Assembly: GCA_046295455.1 (NCBI GenBank)
Contig: JBKBNI010000011.1
Coordinates: 7,398-71,397 of the forward strand
Length of the DNA stretch: 64,000 nt
Direction: 5' to 3'
Source of the DNA: Thermaurantimonas sp046295455
GTDB lineage: Bacteria; Bacteroidota; Bacteroidia; Flavobacteriales; Schleiferiaceae
The position numbers and the translations under genes are program-made. The notes under the pieces were generated by a model. The model worked only from the letters and a program-made list of their open reading frames with translations. It was not told the DNA's origin and ran no database searches. Below, one piece after another: positions 35,033-43,420 of the stretch. Within the stretch, counting starts at the first letter, position 1; each line of letters starts with the position of its first letter.

Positions 35033-35764
35033 TTGGTAAGCAGATATATTCTTCAATTAACAGTGCTTGTTTTGTGGTGTGGAACGGCCGCATTGAAGAC
35101 TTATGCCCAGACGGATAGCACAGTTGTGCGGGTTTACGTACCAAGTTATTATTTTATCATCAAGGCCAACGACAAAATTTATGAAAACCGAAAAATCATC
35201 AAAATGCCGCAAGGCCTTCAGAGAATTCAAATCTTCACCCCGGAATTTGAACTGATTGATACGCTAATATTTATCGAAGATCTATACGATGGTCAGATGG
35301 TTTTCCCATCATTTAAAGTCAATAAGGACTTCGACCAATATCAGACCGCTATGAAGAATTATCGGGATCGGAATTTCATCGAACTTGGCATCCCGCTGAT
35401 TACAGCTGCCTTTTCATTCGGATATGCCCTGTACTATTACAATCGCGCCAACATGAGCTTCGAAAATGCAGCCTGGAACTACCGGAAATGGCTCGGTGCC
35501 AACGAAAGCGAACGACCGCTATATCTCGATGAATTAAAGAGACACAACACAGACTATAAACAATATCGCCGTATGAATTACATCACGCTGGCACTCGCCG
35601 GTGCATCTACAGCCTTTGCAATCCGGGGGTATATCCGATATAAAAAAAGACCCGTGCCCAAGTATCGAATCCCCCCGGTGCCATTTGATGAATATTACCT
35701 TAAAGTCGAGCCCATCTCATATGATATGCTCTATCCCGGTATCCGTATAATTGTCCCTTTTTGA
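35033..35764 (+). CDS. Exported protein of unknown function with two membrane helices (243 aa)
   Basis: I do not recognise the family. A signal peptide is clear (residues 1-25, ending TYAQ). The next part is beta-rich (VVRVYVPSYYFI, QRIQIFTPEFELI), like a PEGA-type domain. Two hydrophobic segments follow near residues 117-133 and 182-200, separated by a tyrosine-rich loop (NYRKWLG, DELKRHNTDYKQYRR). The start is TTG 35033. It is the first of four tightly spaced genes that look like one operon of small envelope proteins. Confidence 0.65.
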   Translation: MVSRYILQLTVLVLWCGTAALKTYAQTDSTVVRVYVPSYYFIIKANDKIYENRKIIKMPQGLQRIQIFTPEFELIDTLIFIEDLYDGQMVFPSFKVNKDFDQYQTAMKNYRDRNFIELGIPLITAAFSFGYALYYYNRANMSFENAAWNYRKWLGANESERPLYLDELKRHNTDYKQYRRMNYITLALAGASTAFAIRGYIRYKKRPVPKYRIPPVPFDEYYLKVEPISYDMLYPGIRIIVPF

Positions 35765-35767
35765 TAC

Positions 35768-36223
35768 ATGAAAAGACTGATCCTCCTTTTGTGGCTGCCC
35801 CTTGTCCTCTCCTGCGTGAAGTATCGGTCTGATTTTAACCTGTCAGTTCATTTTCTCGACAGCTATGTTTATACCAGCGGGATTTTCGACAGCCTTCGAC
35901 TGCAAGTGATCCACATCGAAAATCTCGAACCCGAGGGTTCTGCCAACTGTACCTACCGATTTCACATTCAGATAGACCCCTCACAACAGAGAGAACTCCA
36001 GAAATTGAAACTCTATTTCTTTGATATTGATTTTCAGGAAGACCGTGCAGGTGGTTTGTACTACCGGTTTAATGACATCGCCTTTACGGATTCGATAACT
36101 TTTAGTCATCGCTCCATCCCATGCAGTGGAAAAGTGCGTTACTTTTATCGGGTGTATGCACGTAGTATTACAGATGGCAACCTTGTGTTTATAAGCAAAA
36201 TACAGATATTTCAACACAACTGA
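35768..36223 (+). CDS. Putative lipoprotein (151 aa)
   Basis: A short signal ends in the lipobox LVLSC (C16), so the protein is probably lipid-anchored. The remainder has regular beta-strand patterns (FNLSVHFLDSYVYTS, RFHIQIDPSQ, SITFSHRSIPCSG), which fit an immunoglobulin-like fold. No enzyme motif is seen. It follows the preceding gene by three bases and precedes the YbjQ gene by six, so all are probably co-transcribed. Function unknown. Confidence 0.72.
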   Translation: MKRLILLLWLPLVLSCVKYRSDFNLSVHFLDSYVYTSGIFDSLRLQVIHIENLEPEGSANCTYRFHIQIDPSQQRELQKLKLYFFDIDFQEDRAGGLYYRFNDIAFTDSITFSHRSIPCSGKVRYFYRVYARSITDGNLVFISKIQIFQHN

Positions 36224-36229
36224 TTACAC

Positions 36230-36562
36230 ATGAATAACGGACTTATCCTTACAACCATCGATTCCATACCAGGGTACGAAATTGTAGAGATCCTGGGCAT
36301 CGCTAGAGGATCTACCGTAAGAACGAGGAATGTGGCTTTTGACATTTTCGCAGGCCTTAAAAACATTGTCGGTGGCGAAATCTCTGAATACACAAAACTC
36401 CTTGCTGATGCCCGCGAGCAGGCAATCAAACGGATGACCGAAGATGCAAAACGATTGGGTGCAGACGCCGTCGTCAACGTCCGATTTACAACCTCCACAG
36501 TGATGCAGGGAGCTGCAGAAATTCTCGCCTACGGCACGGCAGTCCGCATTTTGAAATTTTAG
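36230..36562 (+). CDS. YbjQ/UPF0145 family protein
   Basis: The 110-residue protein matches the YbjQ family: TTIDSIPGYEIVEILGIARGSTVR at the start, GGEISEYTKLLADAREQAIKRM in the middle, and ADAVVNVRFTTS near the end. Members form a small pentameric beta/alpha fold and are sometimes called heavy-metal-binding, but a true role is not established. No cysteine is present, so metal binding through cysteine is unlikely. It lies in the run of small genes from 35033 to 36709. Confidence 0.88.
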   Translation: MNNGLILTTIDSIPGYEIVEILGIARGSTVRTRNVAFDIFAGLKNIVGGEISEYTKLLADAREQAIKRMTEDAKRLGADAVVNVRFTTSTVMQGAAEILAYGTAVRILKF

Positions 36563-36571
36563 GCTTGTAAA

Positions 36572-36709
36572 GTGGAGATAGGTGCCTTTTTAGTTGGAAT
36601 GTTGATGTCCGGAGTTGGAGGTGTCATTTTAGTTATTCTAATTATATACTTTATAATCAAAAGAATACAAGACCGACGAAACGAGGATTTTGAAAATAGA
36701 AGCAACTAA
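36572..36709 (+). CDS. Small single-helix membrane protein (45 aa)
   Basis: A short frame starts at GTG 36572 (or ATG 36599), nine bases after the YbjQ stop. It encodes a glycine- and isoleucine-rich membrane helix (residues about 5-29), then a basic and acidic tail (KRIQDRRNEDFENRSN). The charge pattern, with positive residues right after the helix, is that of a real small membrane protein. Its short distance from the upstream gene and in-frame hydrophobicity support it, but there is no homology that I can name. Confidence 0.45.
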   Translation: MEIGAFLVGMLMSGVGGVILVILIIYFIIKRIQDRRNEDFENRSN

Positions 36710-36866
36710 CTCACATCTAATTTAAATAAGCCATATAAATTTTTTAGTCAATAATGGATAAAATGCATAACACGACTTCATACAACGTCTAAAAAATCGC
36801 GCACTTCTATTATTATGGTTACATATCCCACACCACAGAGATACACTTAATCCCTCTTTATATATC

Positions 36867-36874
36867 TACCTTTG
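36867..36874 (+). promoter_or_regulatory. -7 promoter element of the PaaE-like oxidoreductase gene
   Basis: TACCTTTG is a full match to TAnnTTTG and lies 75 bases before the start codon. The -33 element is unclear. Confidence 0.45.
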
Positions 36875-36948
36875 CACTGTATATTTCTATTGATGTCCGA
36901 AAAACAAAACAACCCCTGTAGCTATTATTCAAGCTAAATCCCAGTCGT

Positions 36949-38097
36949 ATGTTATCCTTTTTCCTTCAGAAAAAAAAGAGCAGCAATAAAGAGAACTTCT
37001 GGCTAGACGATATCAAGAAGCTGCCACGTCCCAAATTTCACACCCTGACTATCGGCGAGGTTCGCCGAGAAACAGATGAATGCGTATCTGTATCATTTGT
37101 CGTTCCACCGTCGTTAAAGAAGGAGTACTGCTTCGCTCCAGGACAATATTTGACACTCAAAGCCACCATAAACGAAGAGGAAATCCGAAGATCTTATTCC
37201 ATCTGCTCCAGTCCTCTGGAAAATGAGTTGAGAGTCGCCATTAAAAAAATACCTGGAGGTATATTTTCTACCTATGCCAATGAAAGCCTTGAATCCGGGA
37301 AATCAATGGATGTTATGACGCCCCAGGGCAACTTTACAGTACCATTAAATCCCGATGGGTCCGCTAAGTATGTGATGTTTGCAGCAGGATCAGGGATTAC
37401 CCCCATCATGAGCCTGATCAAAACCATCCTTCAATATGAAGCCAACAGCACGATAACGCTTTTTTATGGGAATAAGGCAGTATCTACAATAATTTTCAAA
37501 AATGAATTAGACGATTTGAAAAATCTATACATCAATCGTCTGGAAATACATCATGTCCTAAGCCAGGAAGACCAAGGCACCGACTGGCTCAAGGGAAGGA
37601 TCGATACAAACAAAGTACGCCTGTATGCTCAAAAGTTTTTTAATCCATCAGAGATAGCCCATTTTTTCATTTGTGGCCCGGAAGAGATGATTTACCAAGT
37701 GAAAGACACATTGTCGGAGCTTGGTGTTCATGATAAGAAAGTACATTTCGAACTCTTCACCGCAGCGACACCAACTGCCAAAAAAAATACCGACAACTCA
37801 AAGTCAAAATCAGAAGTCCTCAGCCATGTAACTGTTGTGCTGGACGGAGAAGAAACCCACTTTGATATATCCTCCAAAGGCATATCCATCCTCGATGCAG
37901 CCTTAGATGCCGGAGCCGACGTGCCATTTGCCTGTAAAGGAGCAGTATGCTGCACATGCAGAGCCAAAGTACTCGAAGGCAAAGTAGCGATGGAAATGAA
38001 TTACGCGCTGGACGACGACGAAGTCGAACAGGGGTACGTACTTACCTGTCAGAGCCATCCCATCTCTGAACGCGTCACTGTGAGCTATGATGAATAA
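36949..38097 (+). CDS. PaaE-like ferredoxin reductase with a 2Fe-2S domain
   Basis: The protein has a ferredoxin-reductase FAD domain (RRSYSICSSP near residue 80), an NAD-binding part (AAGSGITPIMSL near 144), and a C-terminal plant-type 2Fe-2S domain with C328, C333, C336 (CKGAVCCTC) and C366. This is the layout of PaaE and related oxygenase reductases, which move electrons from NAD(P)H to an oxygenase or other acceptor. No paaA-D genes are near, so the partner is unknown. At 382 residues it is the usual length. Confidence 0.87.
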   Translation: MLSFFLQKKKSSNKENFWLDDIKKLPRPKFHTLTIGEVRRETDECVSVSFVVPPSLKKEYCFAPGQYLTLKATINEEEIRRSYSICSSPLENELRVAIKKIPGGIFSTYANESLESGKSMDVMTPQGNFTVPLNPDGSAKYVMFAAGSGITPIMSLIKTILQYEANSTITLFYGNKAVSTIIFKNELDDLKNLYINRLEIHHVLSQEDQGTDWLKGRIDTNKVRLYAQKFFNPSEIAHFFICGPEEMIYQVKDTLSELGVHDKKVHFELFTAATPTAKKNTDNSKSKSEVLSHVTVVLDGEETHFDISSKGISILDAALDAGADVPFACKGAVCCTCRAKVLEGKVAMEMNYALDDDEVEQGYVLTCQSHPISERVTVSYDE

Positions 38098-38150
38098 AGC
38101 AAGTAACGGGATTATAACAGATTTTTAAGTCTTGAAGCACAAAATATCTT

Positions 38151-38181
38151 TTTGATAGTAAGCCTAAAATTTGTTTCTTTG
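38151..38181 (+). promoter_or_regulatory. Promoter of rpmB-rpmG-DUF4295
   Basis: TTTG at 38151-38154 and TTTCTTTG at 38174-38181 are separated by 19 bases. The -7 part has one mismatch to TAnnTTTG. Transcription would begin about 40 bases before rpmB. Confidence 0.5.
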
Positions 38182-38226
38182 CAGCCCGTTTTTAATAGGT
38201 AGATCAAACCATAAAATATCAAACTC

Positions 38227-38466
38227 ATGGCTCGCGTTTGTCAGGTTACCGGAAAGAAAGCACGTGTTGGGAATCACGTGTCATTTTCCAATAAGAAAAA
38301 CAAAAGATTGTTTGATGTCAATCTTACTAACAAGCGTTTTTTCATACCTGAAGAAAACCGCTGGATCACCCTAAAAGTGAGTGCAAAAGGTATCAAAACC
38401 ATAAATAAAAAAGGAATCTCGGCTGTGCTGAAAGAGGCTGCTGAAAAAGGATTTTTAAAATTGTAA
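38227..38466 (+). CDS. rpmB: 50S ribosomal protein L28
   Basis: L28 is a small protein of the large subunit. The N-terminus ARVCQVTGKKARVGNHVSFS and the following KRLFDVNL and KRFFIPEE phrases match bacterial L28. The length is 79 residues. rpmG follows six bases later, and a DUF4295 gene follows that, an order common in Bacteroidota. Confidence 0.96.
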   Translation: MARVCQVTGKKARVGNHVSFSNKKNKRLFDVNLTNKRFFIPEENRWITLKVSAKGIKTINKKGISAVLKEAAEKGFLKL

Positions 38467-38472
38467 AAAACC

Positions 38473-38655
38473 ATGGCTAAGAAAGGCAATAGAGTACAAG
38501 TAATTTTGGAATGTACTGAACATAAAAATTCGGGACTTCCCGGCACCTCCCGTTATATTTCCACAAAAAATAAAAAAAATACGCCTGACAGATTGGAGTT
38601 GAGGAAATACAATCCAATACTCAAAAAGGTGACTTTACACAAAGAAATCAAGTAA
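38473..38655 (+). CDS. rpmG: 50S ribosomal protein L33
   Basis: The 60 residues contain the L33 core GNRVQVILECTEHKNSG and the tail TPDRLELRKYNPILKKVTLHKE. Only one cysteine is present, so this is the zinc-independent form. It is between rpmB and the DUF4295 gene in the same transcript. Confidence 0.95.
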   Translation: MAKKGNRVQVILECTEHKNSGLPGTSRYISTKNKKNTPDRLELRKYNPILKKVTLHKEIK

Positions 38656-38667
38656 TATTTTAATGAA

Positions 38668-38823
38668 ATGGCAAAGAAAGTAGTTGCTACTCTGAAAAAG
38701 GAAGGTGCGACCAAAGCATACACCAAAGTAATTCGCATGATCAAAAGCGACAAAACGGGTGCATACACCTTCGAAGAAAAAATAATGGAGAAAGATCAGG
38801 TAAATGACTACCTGAAAAAATAG
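38668..38823 (+). CDS. DUF4295 family protein (51 aa)
   Basis: This very short gene begins MAKKVVATLKKEGATKAYTK and ends in YLKK. It is lysine-rich, like a small ribosome-associated protein. A DUF4295 gene of about 50 codons directly after rpmB-rpmG is a hallmark of Bacteroidota; its function is not known. It starts 12 bases after rpmG and is followed by a terminator. Confidence 0.85.
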   Translation: MAKKVVATLKKEGATKAYTKVIRMIKSDKTGAYTFEEKIMEKDQVNDYLKK

Positions 38824-38859
38824 TAAGGACTTTATAAAGTTGTTTTCATGGCAGAGATA

Positions 38860-38898
38860 GGCTGCTCCTAGTTCGGTAGGAGTGGCCTTCTTTGTTTT
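38860..38898 (+). terminator. Terminator of the rpmB-rpmG-DUF4295 transcript
   Basis: An 11-bp stem with two G-U pairs (GGCTGCTCCTA with TAGGAGTGGCC, loop GTTCGG) is followed by TTCTTTGTTTTTA, 36 bases after the last stop. Confidence 0.8.
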
Positions 38899-38998
38899 TA
38901 CTACTTATAATCTACACAAAAAGCTTTGGAAATCAAAACTTTCTTAAGGATTGGACACTCCACCGGGTTGAGTGTTCCAAAACATTTAACAGAAGTAT

Positions 38999-39274
38999 AT
39001 GTTTACTTTGAAAATCGTCCTTATGAAAAATATTTCAATAGTAGCAGTGATACACCTGCTTACAGGCTTGACAAGCCCATTTCTTTACCTTAATGGATAT
39101 CATGCCCTTGGGTTGTTTCTGTTTTCAATATCCCCTGCAGTGTTGATTGTCTTGGTATATATGATCTTAAGAGACAAGACCTTTGTAATGCCGGAATCCT
39201 ACAACGGACAGTGGTATCAGGACAATAAAAACATAAAATTTACGCACACCAGCGAGTGGGAATCTGATAAGTAA
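38999..39274 (+). CDS. Small membrane protein of unknown function (91 aa)
   Basis: The protein has two hydrophobic helices (about residues 12-30 and 37-57) and a hydrophilic tail with WYQDNKNIKF. I do not recognise it. ATG 39023 (nine codons downstream) gives a more typical MKN start and is equally possible. The gene stands alone between two terminators. Confidence 0.5.
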   Translation: MFTLKIVLMKNISIVAVIHLLTGLTSPFLYLNGYHALGLFLFSISPAVLIVLVYMILRDKTFVMPESYNGQWYQDNKNIKFTHTSEWESDK

Positions 39275-39290
39275 GTGAAGAAAAACACAG

Positions 39291-39314
39291 AAAGCCGACG
39301 TAAAGTCGGCTTTT
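39291..39314. terminator. Bidirectional terminator between the small membrane gene and rpmF
   Basis: AAAGCCGAC (39291-39299) pairs with GTCGGCTTT (39305-39313) around GTAAA. T residues follow on the plus strand and, on the minus strand, TTTCTGTGTTTTT. Confidence 0.85.
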
Positions 39315-39342
39315 CGATATCTAATATCTACATCGAGGAACC

Positions 39343-39534
39343 TTAGGTAGTCGCCTCTTTATCTAACACTACCTTGCCTTTGTAATAAAGCTTGCCTTCA
39401 TGCCAGTAGGCTCTGTGCCACAGGTGTGCTTCTCCGGTTACATTGCACACAGCAATGGTTGGTACTTCAGCTTTATAGTGTGTTCTACGCTTATCTCTCC
39501 GTGTTTTTGATTGTCTGCGCTTAGGATGTGCCAT
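39343..39534 (-). CDS. rpmF: 50S ribosomal protein L32
   Basis: The N-terminus AHPKRRQSKTRRDKRRTHYKA is diagnostic for L32. The usual zinc pair is reduced to one cysteine (AVCNVTGEAHLWHRAY), as in other zinc-independent forms. The length is 63 residues. It lies eight bases after the YceD gene, a pairing conserved in most bacteria. Confidence 0.96.
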   Translation of the reverse strand: MAHPKRRQSKTRRDKRRTHYKAEVPTIAVCNVTGEAHLWHRAYWHEGKLYYKGKVVLDKEATT

Positions 39535-39542
39535 TTTTTATT

Positions 39543-40109
39543 TCAGTTTAGTTTATTCTTAATGTCTTTTAGTTTTTCCCACCGGGGATCGGTTTCTTTT
39601 TCAGAAGATTGGTCTTCATTGTCAGGAAGGCTATCGACTTTCAGCTCAGCCAGCTTCCGCACTACCTCGTTATCGAGGGTGCCGGCAGCTACTCCCGGAT
39701 GAATTTTTTGAAGGGGAACGGCCAGCACGGCTGTCTCGTAGATAAATTGGGAAATATTCAATTGATGTTCATCGTGAGGTAGAGTCATCACTCCGTCTTC
39801 TTCTTCAATCCGTTGATCACCAAATTTTACGATCAGATTCCAATTTGCCCGGATGTCCATGTCGAATGGCTCTGTACTGATGTCGCAATCGACTTCTACC
39901 TTCCCATTGACATCAAATGAAAAAAGCAGCATGCTTGTTTTTTTTTCCATTTGGACTTTACACAAGAGACGGGCATTTCGAAATTCCTGTTCGGCATATT
40001 TGATAAAATATGCATCGTCCAGTACATATTCAAAATGGTGAACGCCGGTTTTCATTCCAAGGTATGGAATATCAAAATCTCTCAACCAACGGTCACCTTT
40101 TTTTGCCAT
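39543..40109 (-). CDS. yceD: YceD/DUF177 family protein
   Basis: YceD proteins precede rpmF in most bacteria and are linked to large-subunit rRNA processing. The protein has the family's CDISTEPFDMDIRANWNLIVKFGD region, in place of the usual C-x2-C, and a charged tail. I chose ATG 40109 (188 aa) where the sequence GDRWLRDFDIPYLG begins; a TTG at 40160 would add 17 residues and lies very close to the promoter. Confidence 0.87.
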   Translation of the reverse strand: MAKKGDRWLRDFDIPYLGMKTGVHHFEYVLDDAYFIKYAEQEFRNARLLCKVQMEKKTSMLLFSFDVNGKVEVDCDISTEPFDMDIRANWNLIVKFGDQRIEEEDGVMTLPHDEHQLNISQFIYETAVLAVPLQKIHPGVAAGTLDNEVVRKLAELKVDSLPDNEDQSSEKETDPRWEKLKDIKNKLN

Positions 40110-40169
40110 TTTCCAATCTGTTAAGTATGAGCAAGATGTAGATGCTGTGACTTGCTTCAATCAGGGGTG

Positions 40170-40177
40170 CAAAAGTA
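40170..40177 (-). promoter_or_regulatory. -7 promoter element of yceD-rpmF
   Basis: On the minus strand this reads TACTTTTG, a full match to TAnnTTTG, followed by GC as in other strong ribosomal promoters of the phylum. It lies 60 bases before ATG 40109. Confidence 0.5.
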
Positions 40178-40274
40178 GCACATTCATCCCCTTCACAGAA
40201 GTATTATGTTTATGTCTTATATTTTTAACACTTCTATTCCTTTCGTTTATCTCACATTAGAACTGTTGGGGAGG

Positions 40275-40829
40275 TCAGTCAAACTTTTTTACGTAAAAGT
40301 GACAGTAAGGAGTAGATCCTTTGTTGTCGTAATAATTCTGATGATACTCTTCCGCCGGATAGAACTCTTTGGCCGGAGTAACTTCCGTCACAACTTTATG
40401 GCCTTTTTTTCGCAGAATTTCAATTAGTTTTTCAGTGGTTTTCTTTTGATCTTCGTTCAGATAAAAGACTGCGCTCCTGTACTGATGTCCGATGTCAGGT
40501 CCCTGTCGGTTGAGCTGACCGGGATCATGTGTTTCGAAGAATATTTTACAGAGAGTTTCATAACTAACTTTTAGGGGATCATACACCACTTCCACCGCTT
40601 CGGCATGCCCTGTGGTACCGGTGCATACCTGCTTGTAGGTGGGATTTGGCACGTGTCCTCCGGTGTAACCACACCGGGTGCTTACAACACCTTCTACTCG
40701 TTTTAAATGATACTCTGTTCCCCAAAAACATCCTGAGGCAAATATGGCACGCTCGTATTTTTTGTCATTCATTTTCTGAGCATTGAGTGTAATAGCTGAA
40801 AGGGTGAGCAAAGAAACCAATTTTTTCAT
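40275..40829 (-). CDS. msrA: Peptide-methionine (S)-S-oxide reductase MsrA
   Basis: MsrA reduces methionine-S-sulfoxide in damaged proteins. The catalytic motif GCFWG lies near residues 33-37, and TGGHVPNPTYKQVCTGTTGHAE and the EYHQNYY motif match the family. The N-terminal stretch up to NAQ looks like a signal peptide, so this copy may act in the periplasm. At 184 residues it is normal. No msrB gene is adjacent. Confidence 0.94.
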   Translation of the reverse strand: MKKLVSLLTLSAITLNAQKMNDKKYERAIFASGCFWGTEYHLKRVEGVVSTRCGYTGGHVPNPTYKQVCTGTTGHAEAVEVVYDPLKVSYETLCKIFFETHDPGQLNRQGPDIGHQYRSAVFYLNEDQKKTTEKLIEILRKKGHKVVTEVTPAKEFYPAEEYHQNYYDNKGSTPYCHFYVKKFD

Positions 40830-40903
40830 TTTTTAAATGCAAATCGTTAAAAAAATAAACCCACAAATCCAGTGCTTGTTTAAGATGAGGTAATTCCAAT
40901 ATC

Positions 40904-42409
40904 TTGACTCCCCACATTACAATTGTCTGGTTTAAACGCGACCTGAGACTGCATGATCACAGACCGCTCATGGAAGCTCTAAACAACAACCTGCCGATGC
41001 TCGGTATTTGGATCGCTGAGCCGGAAGTTTTGGCACACAGAGATTACAGTCTGAGGCATTTCTCATTTCAATACATCTCTGCCTTAGAAGTAAAGGAAAA
41101 ACTGGCTCGGTATGGGATCGATGTGTGGCTGTGCCTTGGGGGTGCTGATGAGATTTTTAAAGAATTGTGTCAAAAATTTCGGATTCAAGCCGTATACTCC
41201 CATCAGGAAACGGGGGTACGATTGACCTATGAGAGAGATTTACGAATTAAAGATTTATTGAATTTTCATAAAATCTCCTGGTTCGAATATCCACAGTTTG
41301 GTGTGGTAAGAGGGCTGAGCCATCGACGCGGTTGGGATACTCGATGGAAAGAATTTGTGAATTCACCCCTTTTAAACCCCGACTTGTCCGATTACAAATT
41401 TCCTCCCCTAGCAGTAGAAAATCCCTTTGAAATACCTGAAACTATTGCCAAAGATTGGATATGCGCCACAGCATCCTTTCAAAAAGCAGGGGAAAGTAGT
41501 GCTTTGGAGACGCTGAATAGTTTTCTCCATGGTCGATACCACACCTACAGCCGGCATATTTCCAGACCGGAAGAAAGCAGGAAAAGCTGTAGCCGGCTGT
41601 CCCCACATCTGGCCTGGGGTACGGTGAGTCTGCGACGGGTGTACCACCAGACCCTGCAAGCATACAGGGAACCGGGCTCAACAAAATTTCCGCTTAGGGC
41701 CTTCATAAGCCGTCTTCACTGGCATTGTCATTTTATTCAGAAATTTGAGTCCGAGGACCGCATAGAATTTGAACACATTAACAGAGGCTACTTCGATCTG
41801 CCCTTTGAATACGACGAGTCGCATATTAAAGCCTGGGAACAGGGACTTACAGGAGTGCCGCTGGTAGATGCGTGTATGCGCTGCGTGGTATCAACCGGTT
41901 ATCTAAACTTTCGGATGCGTGCCATGTTGGTTTCATTTCTGACACACTATTTGCTTCACGATTGGAGAGTGGGTGTTCACTATCTTGCCAGGCAATTTCT
42001 GGATTTTGAACCGGGAATTCACTACATGCAATTTCAAATGCAGGCAGGTGTCACGGGAATCAATACTATAAGAATATATAATCCTGTAAAACAATCGCTC
42101 ACAAATGATCCTGAAGGCTATTTTATCCGCAGATGGGTTCCTGAATTATCGCACTTGCCTACCCACCTGGTGCATGAACCCTGGCGTGTAACACCAATGG
42201 ATGAGCTGATGTATTCATTTCGTTACGGAGTGGATTATCCGAAGCCCATCGTGCACCTGACACTTGCATATAAGCGCGCCCAGAAACTTCTCCACGAAGC
42301 TCAAAGGTGGCCACGCGTCAGGGCTGAGAGCAGACGAATCCTGCTCAGGCATACCACTGCAAGCCGAAATATCGATAAGCGCACGGATGAGATCCTGGGC
42401 GAGGATTAA
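40904..42409 (+). CDS. Photolyase/cryptochrome family flavoprotein
   Basis: The N-terminal antenna domain is clear (IVWFKRDLRLHDHRPL), and the FAD-binding domain has the AW-Q-G-x-T-G-x-P-x-VDA block near residues 308-323 and RIYNPVKQ near 390. Two of the three electron-transfer tryptophans of E. coli photolyase can be aligned (in KAWEQG and HDWRVG). The third, next to FAD, aligns with phenylalanine or methionine in MQFQMQAG. Repair, photoreceptor or other activity is therefore uncertain. The start is TTG 40904; 501 residues. Confidence 0.9.
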   Translation: MTPHITIVWFKRDLRLHDHRPLMEALNNNLPMLGIWIAEPEVLAHRDYSLRHFSFQYISALEVKEKLARYGIDVWLCLGGADEIFKELCQKFRIQAVYSHQETGVRLTYERDLRIKDLLNFHKISWFEYPQFGVVRGLSHRRGWDTRWKEFVNSPLLNPDLSDYKFPPLAVENPFEIPETIAKDWICATASFQKAGESSALETLNSFLHGRYHTYSRHISRPEESRKSCSRLSPHLAWGTVSLRRVYHQTLQAYREPGSTKFPLRAFISRLHWHCHFIQKFESEDRIEFEHINRGYFDLPFEYDESHIKAWEQGLTGVPLVDACMRCVVSTGYLNFRMRAMLVSFLTHYLLHDWRVGVHYLARQFLDFEPGIHYMQFQMQAGVTGINTIRIYNPVKQSLTNDPEGYFIRRWVPELSHLPTHLVHEPWRVTPMDELMYSFRYGVDYPKPIVHLTLAYKRAQKLLHEAQRWPRVRAESRRILLRHTTASRNIDKRTDEILGED

Positions 42410-42464
42410 GGCTAAACGGATCAGAAGATTTTCAATACTTTTATTTTATGAAAATCCATAATCT

Positions 42465-43346
42465 ATGCAAACCAATATTCTGACGGAAGTATTCCTTCCA
42501 TTGTCTTTGGCACTGATCATGCTTGGGATGGGTCTCGGATTGAACGTACGGGACTTTGTACGCATTGCCAAATTTCCTCGCTCCGTAGCAGCAGGTCTGA
42601 CAAATCAATTGATTTTATTGCCCGTCGTTGGCTTTATCATTGTACATATGGTACCGATTTCACCTGAGCTGGCCGTTGGTATTATGGTTCTTTCAGCATG
42701 TCCCGGTGGGGTAACTTCCAACCTGATCACACACCTCAGCCGCGGTAATACTGCTCTATCAATCACGCTCACAGCGATCACGAGCGTTATCACCGTTGTT
42801 ACAATACCACTTATCGTCAATTTAAGTCTCGGCTACTTCTTAGGGGAGTCAACCGAGATAAAGCTACCTGTGGCAAAAACCATACTTCAGATCTTTGGGA
42901 TCACACTTGTACCGGTAGCCATAGGCATGCTGATCCGAAGGAAAGCACCGGTATTTGCAGCTATGGCTGACCGACCGGTTCGTATCTTCTCTGCTGTAAT
43001 TTTTGTACTCATCATCCTCGCTGCCATATTGAAAGAGAGAGAGAATCTGCCGGAATATATCCGTACGGCCGGGCTGGCTGCATTTCTACTCAATGCAGCG
43101 ACCATGCTGCTGGGATGGATTGCCGGGGTGGTGATGCGGATACCACATTCGGACAAGATCTCCGTGACAATAGAATCAGGTATCCAAAATGGAACACTGG
43201 GGATTGTAATCACAGCTACACTCCTGGAAAATCCCGCCATGACTGTCGCCCCGGCTCTGTATTCTCTGATCATGTTTTTAACAGGAGCTGCATTGATTTT
43301 CATGTGGTCGAGGGGCAGGAGCGGTGACGTCTCCACGCAAGTTTAA
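42465..43346 (+). CDS. Bile acid:sodium symporter (BASS) family transporter
   Basis: The protein is an integral membrane transporter with about nine or ten hydrophobic helices in 293 residues. The BASS motifs are seen: MLGMGLGLNVRDF at the N-terminus, ACPGGVTSNLITHLSRGNTALSITLT in the middle, and ESGIQNGTLGIVI in the second half. Family members move organic anions such as bile acids or pantoate with sodium. The substrate here is unknown. It is a single gene, convergent with ftsZ. Confidence 0.92.
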   Translation: MQTNILTEVFLPLSLALIMLGMGLGLNVRDFVRIAKFPRSVAAGLTNQLILLPVVGFIIVHMVPISPELAVGIMVLSACPGGVTSNLITHLSRGNTALSITLTAITSVITVVTIPLIVNLSLGYFLGESTEIKLPVAKTILQIFGITLVPVAIGMLIRRKAPVFAAMADRPVRIFSAVIFVLIILAAILKERENLPEYIRTAGLAAFLLNAATMLLGWIAGVVMRIPHSDKISVTIESGIQNGTLGIVITATLLENPAMTVAPALYSLIMFLTGAALIFMWSRGRSGDVSTQV

Positions 43347-43420
43347 GCGTTGAGTGGTAACCGAAGTAATGCATATTGAACATTTGGTCGAATGTATTGC
43401 CCTGTAAATTAAAAAATGAC

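Noticed and set aside
36949..38097. Phenylacetate degradation operon
   Set aside because: Only a PaaE-like reductase is present; none of the other paa genes is adjacent, so the reductase is not assigned to that pathway.
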